From: Bacteroidota bacterium
GTDB lineage: Bacteria; Bacteroidota; Bacteroidia; Sphingobacteriales; Sphingobacteriaceae
Reading direction: 5' to 3'
DNA length: 64,000 nucleotides
Assembly (NCBI GenBank): GCA_013289045.1
Contig: JABDAU010000005.1
Coordinates: forward strand, 19,116-83,115
Shown here: piece after piece, positions 42,997-53,156 of the stretch
How the letters are laid out: every line of letters begins with the position of its first letter
How positions within the stretch are numbered: position 1 is the first letter of the stretch
Translations under genes and position numbers: made by a program
Notes under the pieces: model-generated
Database searches by the model: none
The model's input: only the letters and a program-made list of their open reading frames with translations
What the model was told of the DNA's origin: nothing

Positions 42997-45900
42997 TTAT
43001 ACCTGGCCCTGGCCGTGGCAATTTTTATATTTTTTGCCGCTTCCACAAGGGCAAGGATCGTTTCTTCCAACCTTTTGCTCTACGCGTACCGGTGTCGGCT
43101 TCTGTGGCTCGCGGGTATCATCCAGCATCGGGATACCGCTTGGCTGCACCAATTCCGGTTTCGAGGTACGCATTTGCTTCATATCTGTACGCGGCTGCGG
43201 GCGTGCTTCACGCACTTGCTCCGGCTCCTGCTGTACAGGTATGCCGCCCCTGAACAGGAAGCTTACCATTTCCTTGTTCACGGCTGCAAGCATGTTCCTG
43301 AATAATTCAAAGGCCTCAAACTTATAAACCAGCAAAGGATCTTTTTGTTCGTAAACAGCATTTTGTACCGATTGCTTCAGTTCGTCCATCTCGCGCAGGT
43401 GTTCTTTCCAGGCATCATCGATCTCAGCAAGCGTAACCGTCTTCTCAAAAGATTTGAACACTTCAAAACCTTTGTTCTGTACAGCTTTCTTTAACGGAAC
43501 AGCTACCTGCAAGCCATTAACACCATCCGTAAACGGCACCACAATGTTTTCAACCATCTCGCCGCGGGTATCATACACATCCTTTAATACAGGATATGCC
43601 TGCGCCGCGATTGCCTCGCTCTTACGTTTGTAAAAGTCCATTGCCGCATCAAAAACCAGCTCGGTAAGTTGATTGGCATTGGTATCGGCAAATTTTTGTT
43701 CGTCGATTTCTGTATCTACCGAGAAAGTGCGGATAATCTCCAGTTGGAAGCCTTCGAAGTTGTTCTCTTCCTTATATTGGGTAACAATGTCGGCGACAAC
43801 ATCATAAATGGTATTGTTCAGATCCACTTCCAAACGATCGCCGAACAGCGCATTCTTTCTTTTTGAGTAGATAACAGAACGTTGTGAGTTCATCACGTCG
43901 TCATATTCCAGCAAACGCTTACGGATACCGAAGTTATTTTCTTCTACCTTTTTCTGTGCACGCTCGATAGATTTTGAGATCATCGAGTGCTGGATCACTT
44001 CGCCTTCTTCAACGCCCATGCGCACCATCAGGCTGGAGATCCGCTCCGAGCCGAACAAACGCATCAGGTTATCTTCAAGCGATACAAAGAACTGTGACGA
44101 ACCCGGGTCGCCCTGGCGTCCTGCACGGCCGCGCAACTGGCGGTCAACACGGCGCGATTCATGCCTTTCGGTACCTACAATGGCCAAACCACCAGATGCC
44201 TGCACACCCTCGCCCAGCTTAATATCCGTACCACGACCAGCCATGTTGGTAGCAATGGTAACAGTGCTAGCCTTACCCGCTTCGGCCACAATATCGGCCT
44301 CACGCTGGTGCTGTTTAGCGTTCAGTACGTTATGTTTAATGCCGCGCAATTTTAGCATACGGCTCAGTAATTCCGAAATTTCAACAGAGGTAGTACCTAC
44401 CAGTACCGGGCGCCCTGCCTGTGTCAGTTTTACGATCTCGTCGGCAACGGCATTGTATTTTTCGCGAATGGTACGATAAACCAAATCTTCGCGGTCGGCA
44501 CGGCTGGTTGGGGTGTTGGTTGGTATCTCTACCACATCCAGTTTATAGATCTGCCAAAACTCGCCTGCTTCAGTTATCGCAGTACCGGTCATGCCCGCAA
44601 GCTTGTGGTACATACGGAAATAATTTTGCAGCGTAATGGTAGCGAAGGTTTGGGTAGCATCCTCAACCTTTACATTTTCCTTAGCTTCTATAGCCTGGTG
44701 CAAACCGTCCGAGTAACGGCGGCCATCCAAAATACGGCCGGTCTGCTCGTCAACTATTTTTACTTTGCCTTCGTCAAGAATATATTCGGTGTCTTTTTCA
44801 AACAGTGTATAAGCCTTCAACAATTGGTTTACCGAGTGGATACGTTCTGATTTGATAGAGAAATCGCGCATCAGCTCATCCTTTTTAGCCACCTTCTCGT
44901 CGGCAGGCATACTTGATTTTTCAATATCAGCGATCTCGGTGCCTACATCAGGCATCACAAAGAAATTCGGATCTTCGCCGGTAGCGGTGATCAGCTCAAT
45001 ACCTTTTTCTGAAAGCTCAACCTGGTTGTTTTTTTCGTCGATTACGAAGAACAGCTCGGCATCAACCTTATGCATTTCCTTGCTTTGGTCCTGCATGTAA
45101 AAGTTTTCGCTTTTCAGCAATACCTGCCTGTTAGCGCCTTCGCTCAGATACTTTATCAGCGCCTTGCTCTTTGGCAAGCCACGGTGCGCGCGCAATAAGG
45201 CTAAACCGCCTTCATCGGGGCCGGTCTTACCTTCGGCAATCTCTTTCTTGGCTTCGTTTAATACGGCATTTATATAAGCTTTCTGGGCATTCACTAAACG
45301 CTCAATGCGCGGTTTCAGCTCATAAAACTCATGCTCGTCGCCACGTGGTATCGGGCCTGAAATGATCAATGGCGTACGCGCATCGTCAATCAATACCGAG
45401 TCAACCTCATCCACCATCGCGAAATGCAGTTTGCGCTGCACCAGTTCTTCAGGTGTACGTGTCATATTGTCACGCAGGTAATCAAAACCAAATTCGTTAT
45501 TGGTACCAAAAGTGATATCTGATAAATAAGCCTTGCGGCGCTCTTCAGAGTTTGGCTCATGTTTATCGATACAATCAACCGATAAACCGTGGAACTCATA
45601 CAGCGGCCCCATCCACTCCGAGTCACGACGCGCCAGGTAATCATTCACCGTTACAATGTGAACACCCTGACCAGCAATCGCATTCAGGTAAGCAGGCAGC
45701 GTAGCCACCAGCGTTTTACCTTCACCTGTAGCCATCTCGGCAATTTTACCCTGGTGCAATACCACACCGCCTATCAGCTGCACATCGTAATGTACCATAT
45801 TCCAGGTGGTTGGGTTGCCTGCAGCAAGCCAGGTGCTGCTGTGGGTAGCTTTATCGCCTTTTATGGTTACGTTTGATTTGCGTGCGGCAAGGTCACGGTC

Positions 45901-46308
45901 GAAATCGTTTGCTGTAACTTCAATACCGGTGCTGCCTGCAAAACGGCGGGCAGTTTCCTTAACCACGGCGAAGGCTTCCGGCAGAATATTCATCAAGATC
46001 TCTTCCAGTTCTGTGTCGCGGTCTTTTTGCAGCTTATCCAGCTGGCGGAATAGCTCAACTTTCTCGCTTACATCAGCAATATCAACCTCGTTCTCTGTCC
46101 TTTCTTTTATTGCTGCTATTTCAGCGTCGATACCTTCCAGGCCGGTTGCTATCGTTGCTTTAAATTCTATGGTTTTAGCCCTGAGCTCATCGTTACTGAT
46201 ATTCTCCAACTTGGCGAACTCTTCCTTGATCTTCTCAACCAAAGGCAAGATGCTCTTTACGTCGCGTTCCGATTTGCTTCCAAAAAGCTTACTGATAAAT
46301 TCTAACAT
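42997..46308 (-). CDS. secA: Protein translocase ATPase SecA
   Basis: Motor of Sec export. 1103 residues, the longer Bacteroidota form: Walker [35 protein letters not shown], helicase motor 2 ([15 protein letters not shown] ... [13 protein letters not shown] ... [19 protein letters not shown]), helical scaffold and the C-terminal zinc motif [14 protein letters not shown] that binds SecB or the ribosome. Insertions relative to E. coli (about 200 extra residues, e.g. around 350-430) are common in this phylum. Transcribed upstream of the SPOR gene in the same direction. Confidence 0.97.
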   Translation of the reverse strand: MLEFISKLFGSKSERDVKSILPLVEKIKEEFAKLENISNDELRAKTIEFKATIATGLEGIDAEIAAIKERTENEVDIADVSEKVELFRQLDKLQKDRDTELEEILMNILPEAFAVVKETARRFAGSTGIEVTANDFDRDLAARKSNVTIKGDKATHSSTWLAAGNPTTWNMVHYDVQLIGGVVLHQGKIAEMATGEGKTLVATLPAYLNAIAGQGVHIVTVNDYLARRDSEWMGPLYEFHGLSVDCIDKHEPNSEERRKAYLSDITFGTNNEFGFDYLRDNMTRTPEELVQRKLHFAMVDEVDSVLIDDARTPLIISGPIPRGDEHEFYELKPRIERLVNAQKAYINAVLNEAKKEIAEGKTGPDEGGLALLRAHRGLPKSKALIKYLSEGANRQVLLKSENFYMQDQSKEMHKVDAELFFVIDEKNNQVELSEKGIELITATGEDPNFFVMPDVGTEIADIEKSSMPADEKVAKKDELMRDFSIKSERIHSVNQLLKAYTLFEKDTEYILDEGKVKIVDEQTGRILDGRRYSDGLHQAIEAKENVKVEDATQTFATITLQNYFRMYHKLAGMTGTAITEAGEFWQIYKLDVVEIPTNTPTSRADREDLVYRTIREKYNAVADEIVKLTQAGRPVLVGTTSVEISELLSRMLKLRGIKHNVLNAKQHQREADIVAEAGKASTVTIATNMAGRGTDIKLGEGVQASGGLAIVGTERHESRRVDRQLRGRAGRQGDPGSSQFFVSLEDNLMRLFGSERISSLMVRMGVEEGEVIQHSMISKSIERAQKKVEENNFGIRKRLLEYDDVMNSQRSVIYSKRKNALFGDRLEVDLNNTIYDVVADIVTQYKEENNFEGFQLEIIRTFSVDTEIDEQKFADTNANQLTELVFDAAMDFYKRKSEAIAAQAYPVLKDVYDTRGEMVENIVVPFTDGVNGLQVAVPLKKAVQNKGFEVFKSFEKTVTLAEIDDAWKEHLREMDELKQSVQNAVYEQKDPLLVYKFEAFELFRNMLAAVNKEMVSFLFRGGIPVQQEPEQVREARPQPRTDMKQMRTSKPELVQPSGIPMLDDTREPQKPTPVRVEQKVGRNDPCPCGSGKKYKNCHGQGQV

Positions 46309-46408
46309 GTTTAATCTGATATATTCCTTCCGGCTTCAACAATTGCGCCATCTGTAACCCAAAAGTCATAATGGCAGGCAAATATAGGTTTTTGGCGGGA
46401 TTTCCGAG

Positions 46409-46630
46409 GATTGGTTGGCAGTTTTCAGTTTGCTGTTTGCTGTTAATTGGGGTTAACAATTGCAAACTACCCACCGCCAGAGAAGTAGTTGGCAGTTTGC
46501 TGTTTGCAGTAAGCTTGAGTTAACAAAATGCAAACTGCACGCCGCCAGAGAGTAATTAGCATTTGGAAGTTACTGTGTATGGTTAATTTGAGTAAACAAC
46601 TGCAAACTGCGCGCTGAAAACTGTAAACTT
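46409..46630. repeat. Multi-unit AACTGC word palindrome after secA
   Basis: About 220 bp in which cagtttgctgtttgc alternates with aaactgc words in three successive units (ggcagttttcagtttgctg ... gcaaactac; ggcagtttgctgtttgcag ... atgcaaactgcac; gtaaacaactgcaaactgc). Each unit is about 65-70 bp and begins close to cgccagaga. It fills the gap between the secA start and the 46633-47199 stop; no ORF. Confidence 0.75.
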
Positions 46631-46632
46631 TC

Positions 46633-47199
46633 TCAATCCCCTTCCTCGTCAAAAAACTCGTCGTCCTCATCGTCTTCTGTATCGAGATTATCCAAGGCGT
46701 CAAAGTCGATATCATCGAAGCTGTCGGGCATGCCGTCGAAGCGTTCGTCTTCGTTGAAGCGCATGTCTTCAAGTTTTTCCTGTTCGGGGGTGCTGGTGTC
46801 GAAGCGGATGGCCCAATTGTCGGGGATGTCGTATGATTTGTCGAAGCCACGGATCCAGTCGACGAATACTATGCGGAATTCTTCCACTTTTTCGCGCATC
46901 AGGTCTACGTAATCCTCCTCGCCTAATTTAAACATGGAAGCGGATGATACGGCGTTGAACATATCCTGCGCCGCGAACTTAATGAGCACCGCGTTTTGCA
47001 TGCGCAGCGAGTACAGACTGCCGCCTTCAGCCCCGGCAATCTTGGCCTGGATGATATAGGCGTTGGTCATGATCTCGGCAGCAAGAAATTCCGTTTTTAC
47101 ACTATCCTTTAGCGAACCGGCAATAGCTTCGGCCAGTTCAACCAGTTCTTCCGACTTGCGGAAGACGGCGAGTTTCCTGTATTTATCTAAACGGCTCAT
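46633..47199 (-). CDS. Conserved-looking protein with acidic tail
   Basis: 188 residues: a helical N-terminal two-thirds (MSRLDKYRKLAVFRKSEELVELAEAIAGSLKDSVKTEFLAAEIMTNAYIIQAKIAGAEGGSLYSLRMQNAV) and a highly acidic tail (DDIDFDALDNLDTEDDEDDEFFDEEGD). The body may be a four-helix bundle. Not recognised. The tail suggests binding of basic partners or metal. It lies upstream of secA, same strand, with the word palindrome between them. Confidence 0.7.
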   Translation of the reverse strand: MSRLDKYRKLAVFRKSEELVELAEAIAGSLKDSVKTEFLAAEIMTNAYIIQAKIAGAEGGSLYSLRMQNAVLIKFAAQDMFNAVSSASMFKLGEEDYVDLMREKVEEFRIVFVDWIRGFDKSYDIPDNWAIRFDTSTPEQEKLEDMRFNEDERFDGMPDSFDDIDFDALDNLDTEDDEDDEFFDEEGD

Positions 47200-47277
47200 T
47201 TGCGCTGGGTTTGCGTGTTGACTACAAAGCTATAAAAAGGGGGCTAAAATGTAAGCGGGAGGGTGATTATTGTTTTT

Positions 47278-47312
47278 GGGCGTTGCCTACGGCCTGCACT
47301 GAGGCAACGCCC
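47278..47312 (+). repeat. Short form of the GGGCGTTGCC element, copy D
   Basis: gggcgttgcctacggcctgc, then actgaggcaacgccc: the left end of the element followed by its complement, so it folds as a 10-bp stem. It lacks the ggccggtatcc half. Located between the 46633 gene and purD. Confidence 0.65.
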
Positions 47313-47442
47313 AGATCGTTTAACCTATTACCCCCATTACATTATTCGCATTCTGCTACCCGCAGCAACCGCGCAGATTTACATATTCATAAAACTATGT
47401 CCTACTCTTATCTGCGGGTGAAAAAAACTTATCTTTGCGAAT

Positions 47443-48720
47443 ATGAAGATCCTGCTCCTTGGTTCAGGAGGGAGGGAAAGCGCCTTCGCCTGGAAATTAT
47501 CACAAAGCCCCAAATGTGAACAGCTGTACATCGCGCCCGGTAATGCGGGCACCGGCCAGTACGGCACCAATGTGGATTTAAAAGTCACCGATTCTGATGG
47601 CATTAAGCAGTTCGCGGTTGAAAATGGCATCAATATGGTACTGGTTGGGCCGGAAGAGCCGCTGGTGAAAGGCATACACGATGATTTTTTGGCGGATGAG
47701 CGGACAAAACATATCCCGGTGATCGGTCCGCAGGCTGAAGGGGCGCAGTTGGAAGGCAGCAAGGATTTCTCCAAACAGTTTATGAATCGCCACAATATCC
47801 CGGCGGCAACATCGAGAACATTCACACCTGGGACTTTGCAGGAAGGACTAGAGTACCTGCCTAAAGCGGGATTGCCTGTTGTGCTAAAAGCTGATGGCCT
47901 GGCGGCTGGTAAAGGGGTGCTCATATGCACCACATTGGAAGAAGCACAAGACGAGTTGGTTCAAATGCTGAGCCACGCCAAGTTTGGCGCAGCAAGCTCG
48001 AAGGTAGTAGTTGAGCGATTTTTACAAGGGATAGAGCTATCGGTTTTTGTGTTGACAGACGGTAACAGCTACAAGGTACTGCCATCGGCAAAGGACTATA
48101 AACGTGTGGGCGAAGGTGATACGGGCCTTAATACGGGCGGTATGGGATCGGTTTCGCCGGTGCCGTTTGCGGATGAGAAGTTTTTGAAGAAGGTTGAAGA
48201 GCGCGTGATCATCCCAACCATTGAGGGTTTGAAAAAAGACAATATCCCTTACAAAGGCTTTATTTTTATCGGGCTGATGAATTGCTACGGCGACCCGTAC
48301 ATGATTGAATATAACTGCCGCATGGGCGACCCGGAAACGGAAAGCGTATTGCCGCGTATTGAATCGGACCTGGTAGATTTATTAATAGGCGTGGCTGAAG
48401 GCACCCTGCACGAGAAAGAATTAAAGATATCTGATAAAACTGCTGCTACCGTAATGATGGTTGCAGGTGGTTATCCCGGCAAATACTTAAGGGATAAGGT
48501 AATGACAGGCATGGAGAATATCCGCGACTCGCTGGTATTTCATGCAGGTACTTACCAGGATGAAGACGGGGACATCAGGACATCGGGCGGGCGCGTGATC
48601 GCGATCACTTCGTTGCAGGACGGCATGTTTGCAGCCTTACAGCAGGCTACCGCTGACGCCAGCCGGATCTATTACGATGGTATGTACTTTAGGAAAGATA
48701 TCGGGTTTGATCTGTTGTAG
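47443..48720 (+). CDS. purD: Phosphoribosylamine-glycine ligase
   Basis: Second step of purine synthesis: phosphoribosylamine + Gly + ATP gives GAR. 425 residues, ATP-grasp fold: MKILLLGSGGRESAFAWKLSQSPKCEQLYIAPGNAGT, then VGPEEPLVKGIHDDF, VLKADGLAAGKGVLI, the signature FVLTDGNSYKVLPSAKDYKRVGEGDTGLNTGGMGSVSP and YNCRMGDPETESVLPRI. Single-gene unit, read toward the thioredoxin cluster. Confidence 0.97.
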   Translation: MKILLLGSGGRESAFAWKLSQSPKCEQLYIAPGNAGTGQYGTNVDLKVTDSDGIKQFAVENGINMVLVGPEEPLVKGIHDDFLADERTKHIPVIGPQAEGAQLEGSKDFSKQFMNRHNIPAATSRTFTPGTLQEGLEYLPKAGLPVVLKADGLAAGKGVLICTTLEEAQDELVQMLSHAKFGAASSKVVVERFLQGIELSVFVLTDGNSYKVLPSAKDYKRVGEGDTGLNTGGMGSVSPVPFADEKFLKKVEERVIIPTIEGLKKDNIPYKGFIFIGLMNCYGDPYMIEYNCRMGDPETESVLPRIESDLVDLLIGVAEGTLHEKELKISDKTAATVMMVAGGYPGKYLRDKVMTGMENIRDSLVFHAGTYQDEDGDIRTSGGRVIAITSLQDGMFAALQQATADASRIYYDGMYFRKDIGFDLL

Positions 48721-48763
48721 AAGAAGTCCGGAATTATTGTTCCTGTCTTAAAACTTACCTGTA

Positions 48764-49882
48764 TCAATTGCCGAGCAGTCCGCTTAAACGGGTGGTCAGT
48801 TCTTCTCCGGTTAATTCACGGGCTATGATCCTGCCGTCCGGATCTATCAAAAAGTTCTGCGGTAACGCCGTCAGGTGATATAGCTTCACCACCTTGCTTT
48901 GCCAGAATTGCAATTCGGATACCTGCGTCCAGGTAAGGTTATCGTGACTAATGGCTTTCATCCATGTTGCCCTATCGCCTGATTTGTCCAGGGAAACACC
49001 AAGAATAGTAAAATTCTTGCCCTTGAATTGATTATACACTTTTACCATATCCGGATTTGCCTGTCGGCAAAGCGGGCACCATGATGCCCAGAAATCAACC
49101 AATACATACTTACCTTTGAACGAACTTAGGCTAATATTATGCCCGTTGGTATCGGGTAAAGTGAAATCCGGTGCAAGCTTACCTGTCGAAACTGTTTCCA
49201 TCTTTTCCAATTCCCCGGCATATTCAAGGCCATGTGCACTATTTTTTACTTCGGGCGAAAGGCCATCATATAAGGCCTTTACTTCTTCGTAGGGTGAATA
49301 GTAAGCGTAATAATATATCACATCCAGGCTCACCAGCGCCCATGAATGCGTTAAAACAAATTGTCTTTGTGCAGCTTTTTCTTCATCTTCCAGCTTTTTA
49401 TTCTGTAGCTGCAGCTCTTTCAAAAAAGCAATTGAGCTTTTTTGTGCCTCAGTTGCACTGGTATCACGCACTTCCAATTCCTCGTCGCGTTTGTCAAGCG
49501 GCAGCATCAACTGTTTATACTCTTCGTTTGCATCGTTGTTTTTGGTGCCGGTTATTTTAGCTTTTGATAGCGAATCGGTTGCATCTGTCAAGGTGATCAT
49601 TCCCGGTTCAATGTACAGTTCAACGTAATTATCATAGGTATATTTATCACCTTCTTTGTTTAGCGACAAATAGGCTGTAGTAGGTTCGCTAATATCGCCA
49701 TCTATTTCAAATTCGCCGTTATGCAGCGCAACCTTGCTCACTAATGTACGGTCATAAACCAGGAACACATGCGCCGCCGGGTTGTTCAGATTGGCTATTT
49801 TACCTTTTAAGGTATATTTACTGTTTTGCGCAAAAGCAACAATAGGCAGTAAAAATAAAATGATGAGGAACGGTTTTTTCAT
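48764..49882 (-). CDS. TlpA-like thioredoxin with DUF4369 domain (paralogue 3 of 3)
   Basis: The signal peptide MKKPFLIILFLLPIVAFAQ fixes the start at 49882 (372 residues), 21 codons inside the track ORF. N-terminal DUF4369 beta domain (KYTLKGKIANLNNPAAHVFLVYDRTLVSKVALHNGEFEIDGDI), helical middle, thioredoxin domain with the variant CPLC in WASWCPLCRQANPDMVKVYN. Periplasmic, membrane-attached by analogy. The DUF4369-TlpA type is typical of Bacteroidota. Third gene of a tandem trio, all minus strand. Confidence 0.92.
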   Translation of the reverse strand: MKKPFLIILFLLPIVAFAQNSKYTLKGKIANLNNPAAHVFLVYDRTLVSKVALHNGEFEIDGDISEPTTAYLSLNKEGDKYTYDNYVELYIEPGMITLTDATDSLSKAKITGTKNNDANEEYKQLMLPLDKRDEELEVRDTSATEAQKSSIAFLKELQLQNKKLEDEEKAAQRQFVLTHSWALVSLDVIYYYAYYSPYEEVKALYDGLSPEVKNSAHGLEYAGELEKMETVSTGKLAPDFTLPDTNGHNISLSSFKGKYVLVDFWASWCPLCRQANPDMVKVYNQFKGKNFTILGVSLDKSGDRATWMKAISHDNLTWTQVSELQFWQSKVVKLYHLTALPQNFLIDPDGRIIARELTGEELTTRLSGLLGN

Positions 49883-49930
49883 GGCTAAAAGTACATTTAT
49901 TGTACAAATTATTACCGCGCACAAATTAAA

Positions 49931-50023
49931 AAAGTCCGGAAGCAAAGTACTCCCGGACTAATATATTATCTAATTTTTTTGTCTTTTCCGACTTCCAGGC
50001 TTCCCCGACTTCCGGACTCAAAA
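49931..50023. repeat. Word palindrome (ACTTCCGGACT)
   Basis: agtccggaagcaaagtactc / ccggact (49932-49959) is a hairpin; further words gacttccaggcttccccgac and ttccggact follow to 50018. Located between two TlpA paralogues. Confidence 0.5.
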
Positions 50024-50025
50024 AT

Positions 50026-51150
50026 TTATATCTTCCCGAATATCTCGCCTAATTTCTTTTCCAAATCATCGCCGAAGAGGTCTTTTGCAATGATCTTGCC
50101 GTCAGGGTCTAACAGCAGGTTTTGCGGGATTGCTTGTATGCCGTATAGTTTGGCGGCATCGTTATCCCAGAATTTCAGGTCGGATACGTGGTTCCATTCC
50201 AGGTGATCTTTGTGGATCGCCTGCAGCCATGCATCTTTTTTACCCGGGCGATCTAATGATACGCTCAGGATGGTGAAGTTTTTACCTTTAAAGCTGTTGA
50301 AGGCTTTTACCACGTTCGGGTTTTCAGCGCGACAAGGGCCGCACCATGATGCCCAGAAATCGAGCAATACATATTTACCGCGGAACGATGACAGCTTAAC
50401 AACATTGCCGTTGGTATCGGCCTGTGCAAAGTCAGGGGCTATTTTACCAACAGAAACGTTCTTCAATATGTTCAGGTAATCCTGGTATTTAACGCCGGCT
50501 TTAGAAGCACGGAGACCGGCTGATAACATATCAAATTTAGGCTGCAGCTTAGCATAGTCAGGATATGCCCCGCCCATGCCGCGTAGCGCCTGTAAGCTCA
50601 TGTATGAGTCGTTATGACCAAGGATATATAATGAATCCTGTTTGCCTTCTACAGTTGAGATCGAGTCGTCTTTTTTATCGATATAAGCGCCGAATTCTTT
50701 TGATTTCCTTTTGTCTTCGGGCGCTGCATAATATTCTGCGTAAAGCGCGCTGCGGGCATCGTTTACCGGCTTCATGAATTTTTCGTAATTCTCAGCGTCT
50801 TCGTTAACCTTTGTACCGGATATTGTAGCTTTTGAAAGCGAATCGGTACTGTTAATCAACGTTGTGCCACTTACCAGGTATACAGAATTGATATCTTGTT
50901 TCTTTTGGGCAGGCTTGTTATACTTGACAAGCAATCTGGCCATGGTGATATCAGGCACCTGTCCGCTAAATGTAAATGCGCCGTTTGTAATTGCAGTCGA
51001 ATCGCTTATTACTTTATCGCCGCTGCGATAGCTTATCAAAGCTTTCGTAGCGCCGGATGCAGGCGCAATCTGTGCCTTAATGGTGAAGTTTTCCTGTGCA
51101 AATGCCATTACCGGCGCAACGGCTAGTAATAATGAGATCAATTTTTTCAT
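50026..51150 (-). CDS. TlpA-like thioredoxin with DUF4369 domain (paralogue 2 of 3)
   Basis: 374 residues: signal peptide (MKKLISLLLAVAPVMAFAQ), DUF4369-like domain (NFTIKAQIAPASGATKALISYRSGDKVISDSTAITNGAFTFSGQV), helical region and a thioredoxin domain with canonical CGPC (WASWCGPCRAENPNVVKAFN) and cis-Pro segment AIPQNLLLDPDGKIIAKDL. The most standard of the three. Probable role: periplasmic thiol-disulfide reduction, for instance for cytochrome maturation; no such genes are adjacent. Confidence 0.93.
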   Translation of the reverse strand: MKKLISLLLAVAPVMAFAQENFTIKAQIAPASGATKALISYRSGDKVISDSTAITNGAFTFSGQVPDITMARLLVKYNKPAQKKQDINSVYLVSGTTLINSTDSLSKATISGTKVNEDAENYEKFMKPVNDARSALYAEYYAAPEDKRKSKEFGAYIDKKDDSISTVEGKQDSLYILGHNDSYMSLQALRGMGGAYPDYAKLQPKFDMLSAGLRASKAGVKYQDYLNILKNVSVGKIAPDFAQADTNGNVVKLSSFRGKYVLLDFWASWCGPCRAENPNVVKAFNSFKGKNFTILSVSLDRPGKKDAWLQAIHKDHLEWNHVSDLKFWDNDAAKLYGIQAIPQNLLLDPDGKIIAKDLFGDDLEKKLGEIFGKI

Positions 51151-51211
51151 GTCAGTTAAAATGTATGGCGGGGGTACCGGCCTAAAAGTAATAATTAAAA
51201 TTTAACCCTAA

Positions 51212-52345
51212 TTACATATTTCCAAATATCTGCGTCAGCTTATTGTCAAGGTCGCTGCCACGCAGGTCTTTGGCGATGATCTTGCCGGTTGGGTCTAACA
51301 AAAAGTTGTGCGGAATAGATTGTACGGCATATAGCAGCGCCGCCTCGTTGCTCCAGAATTTCAGGTCAGATACTTGCGTCCAGGCAAGGCCGTCGGTTTT
51401 GATCGCACCAAGCCAGTCGGCTTTGCCTTCAGGTTTATCAAGCGACACGCCAAGGATGGTGAAGTTCTTGGTTTTGAATTTATTGTATGCTTTAACCACA
51501 TTCGGGTTTTCCTGGCGGCACGGGCCGCACCATGACGCCCAGAAATCGATCAGCACATATTTACCCCTGAATGAGGAGAGCTTTACAGGCCTTCCATCCG
51601 AATCATTCTGCGTAAAATCAGGTGCTATGGCGCCCAATGCTGTTGGCAGCAGCGCATCTATCGATTTCTTTAATTGCCTGGCTGATTCAGTATTTTTTAA
51701 AGCCGGATCGAGTTTATCGAATAATGGCGAGAGTTCAGAAACATCCACCACCGGCCCTAATTGCGCTATGGATACCATACTGAAGTAGCTTTTTGGATTT
51801 TCCTTCACAAAGTTTTCCAAAACGCCGATCTGTACTTTTTGTATTTCCTTGGCTTTAGCTTCCTGTTGCTCCGGCGTCATGGAGCTTGAAGTTGCTTTAT
51901 AACGCTCGGCCATGGCATTAACCGGAGCTAAGGCCATAATAAATTTCTGGTAATCGTCGTTGGCCGCAGAACCCGTCACCTTTGCTTTAGCAACAGAATC
52001 TGTAATGGAGGACACTGAAATAGCGGCTTTATCTAAAATAAAAGGTAAAGCGTCGGCCGTTTTTGGATCGAGGCTTGCAATGCCTCTTCCTGTGTGGTCT
52101 ATCACCAATGTTGCGCGGTTTGGGTCGATCACATCGCCTTTAAAGGTAAATACGCCGTTAACGATCAACGCCGAATCGACAACCTTATTAGCGCCAAGCT
52201 GATATAATAAATATGCGCGGGCGGGCGAATTTAAGTTGCCTACTTTAGCCTGGATAGTGAAATTCCCTGTAGAGTCGGATGGGAGTTGTTGCGCGAAGGC
52301 CATAGCAGGCAGCATCGCCATTAAAAAAACAAATATTTTTTTCAT
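51212..52345 (-). CDS. TlpA-like thioredoxin with DUF4369 domain (paralogue 1 of 3)
   Basis: Start at MKKIFVFLMAMLPAMAFAQ (52345; 377 residues). The DUF4369 region (NFTIQAKVGNLNSPARAYLLYQLGANKVVDSALIVNGVFTFKGDV), Ala/Lys-rich helical stretch and thioredoxin domain (WASWCGPCRQENPNVVKAYN, SIPHNFLLDPTGKIIAKDLRG) mirror paralogue 2. The order and strong likeness point to tandem duplication. First gene of the trio, with a 61-bp gap to the next. Confidence 0.93.
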   Translation of the reverse strand: MKKIFVFLMAMLPAMAFAQQLPSDSTGNFTIQAKVGNLNSPARAYLLYQLGANKVVDSALIVNGVFTFKGDVIDPNRATLVIDHTGRGIASLDPKTADALPFILDKAAISVSSITDSVAKAKVTGSAANDDYQKFIMALAPVNAMAERYKATSSSMTPEQQEAKAKEIQKVQIGVLENFVKENPKSYFSMVSIAQLGPVVDVSELSPLFDKLDPALKNTESARQLKKSIDALLPTALGAIAPDFTQNDSDGRPVKLSSFRGKYVLIDFWASWCGPCRQENPNVVKAYNKFKTKNFTILGVSLDKPEGKADWLGAIKTDGLAWTQVSDLKFWSNEAALLYAVQSIPHNFLLDPTGKIIAKDLRGSDLDNKLTQIFGNM

Positions 52346-52499
52346 CAAGAGCAAAAATCGTAAACTTTAACGGGAAAAAAGACAGAATAGTATTTAACTC
52401 TTCTCAAATCAAACCGATATTACTTTTTAGCAGAACTTCTATTATATCGCGTAACTGAATAATTAGTAATTTTGAAGCGATCTTAACATCACAATTTTC

Positions 52500-53150
52500 A
52501 TGAAAAAGAACCTTATCACGCTATTTATACTATTGGCGTTTTGCAAACTTGCTTCTGCGCAACATCATTTTTATGGCCCCTCCTCATCTGCTAATACCAT
52601 CTTTCAAAAAGGCGACGTGGAGTTTGGCATTAATGCCGGTTACGGCTTTTCATATATCGATTATGGGGATAGCTACTCCTCTATTTTGGGCACCTTTAAC
52701 GCGGCTATTTCGGCAGACTATTATTTTTCTGACACCTGGGGCCTTAAAATAAAAGTGATCTATGATCAAAAAGGTTCGTCTGACGGATCTTTATACGATA
52801 ATATGGGAAACGAAATTGACGGGTTAAAAGCGAGATTCAATTATATTACTGTCCCGGTAATGGCAAGCTGGCATTTTGGTATGAACCAAAACTGGTACCA
52901 GAACTTTGGCCCGTACGTTGGCTTTTTAAACAGCGTTAAAATTGGCGGATATAACGTAAAGGGCGATTTTAATACCATAGATGGTGGCCTTTCGGAAATT
53001 ACTGGCGTTAAATTTCCCATGTCAAACAGAAAAAGCTTATTTATTGAATTAGAAATTCAGCAAGGTGTGGTGGATATCGCTAAATATGATTCATCCGATA
53101 CACAAAGCTGGATAGACCGGGGCAGTATTAATGTGGGCCTGAACTTTTAA
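52500..53150 (+). CDS. Outer-membrane beta-barrel protein
   Basis: 216 residues: signal peptide (MKKNLITLFILLAFCKLASAQ), opening strand FQKGDVEFGINAGYGFSYIDYG, alternating strands (AISADYYFSDTWGLKIKVIYDQKG, FNYITVPVMASWHFGMNQNWYQNFGPYVGFL) and final strand IDRGSINVGLNF. Typical small Bacteroidota OMP barrel of unknown function. Divergent from the TlpA trio and convergent with the arginase-fold gene. Confidence 0.88.
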   Translation: MKKNLITLFILLAFCKLASAQHHFYGPSSSANTIFQKGDVEFGINAGYGFSYIDYGDSYSSILGTFNAAISADYYFSDTWGLKIKVIYDQKGSSDGSLYDNMGNEIDGLKARFNYITVPVMASWHFGMNQNWYQNFGPYVGFLNSVKIGGYNVKGDFNTIDGGLSEITGVKFPMSNRKSLFIELEIQQGVVDIAKYDSSDTQSWIDRGSINVGLNF

Positions 53151-53156
53151 TTCTGC

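Noticed and set aside
46467-46850. 127-residue minus-strand ORF
   Set aside because: Out-of-frame reading of the acidic tail of the 46633-47199 gene and of the AACTGC array; Thr/Pro-rich shadow.
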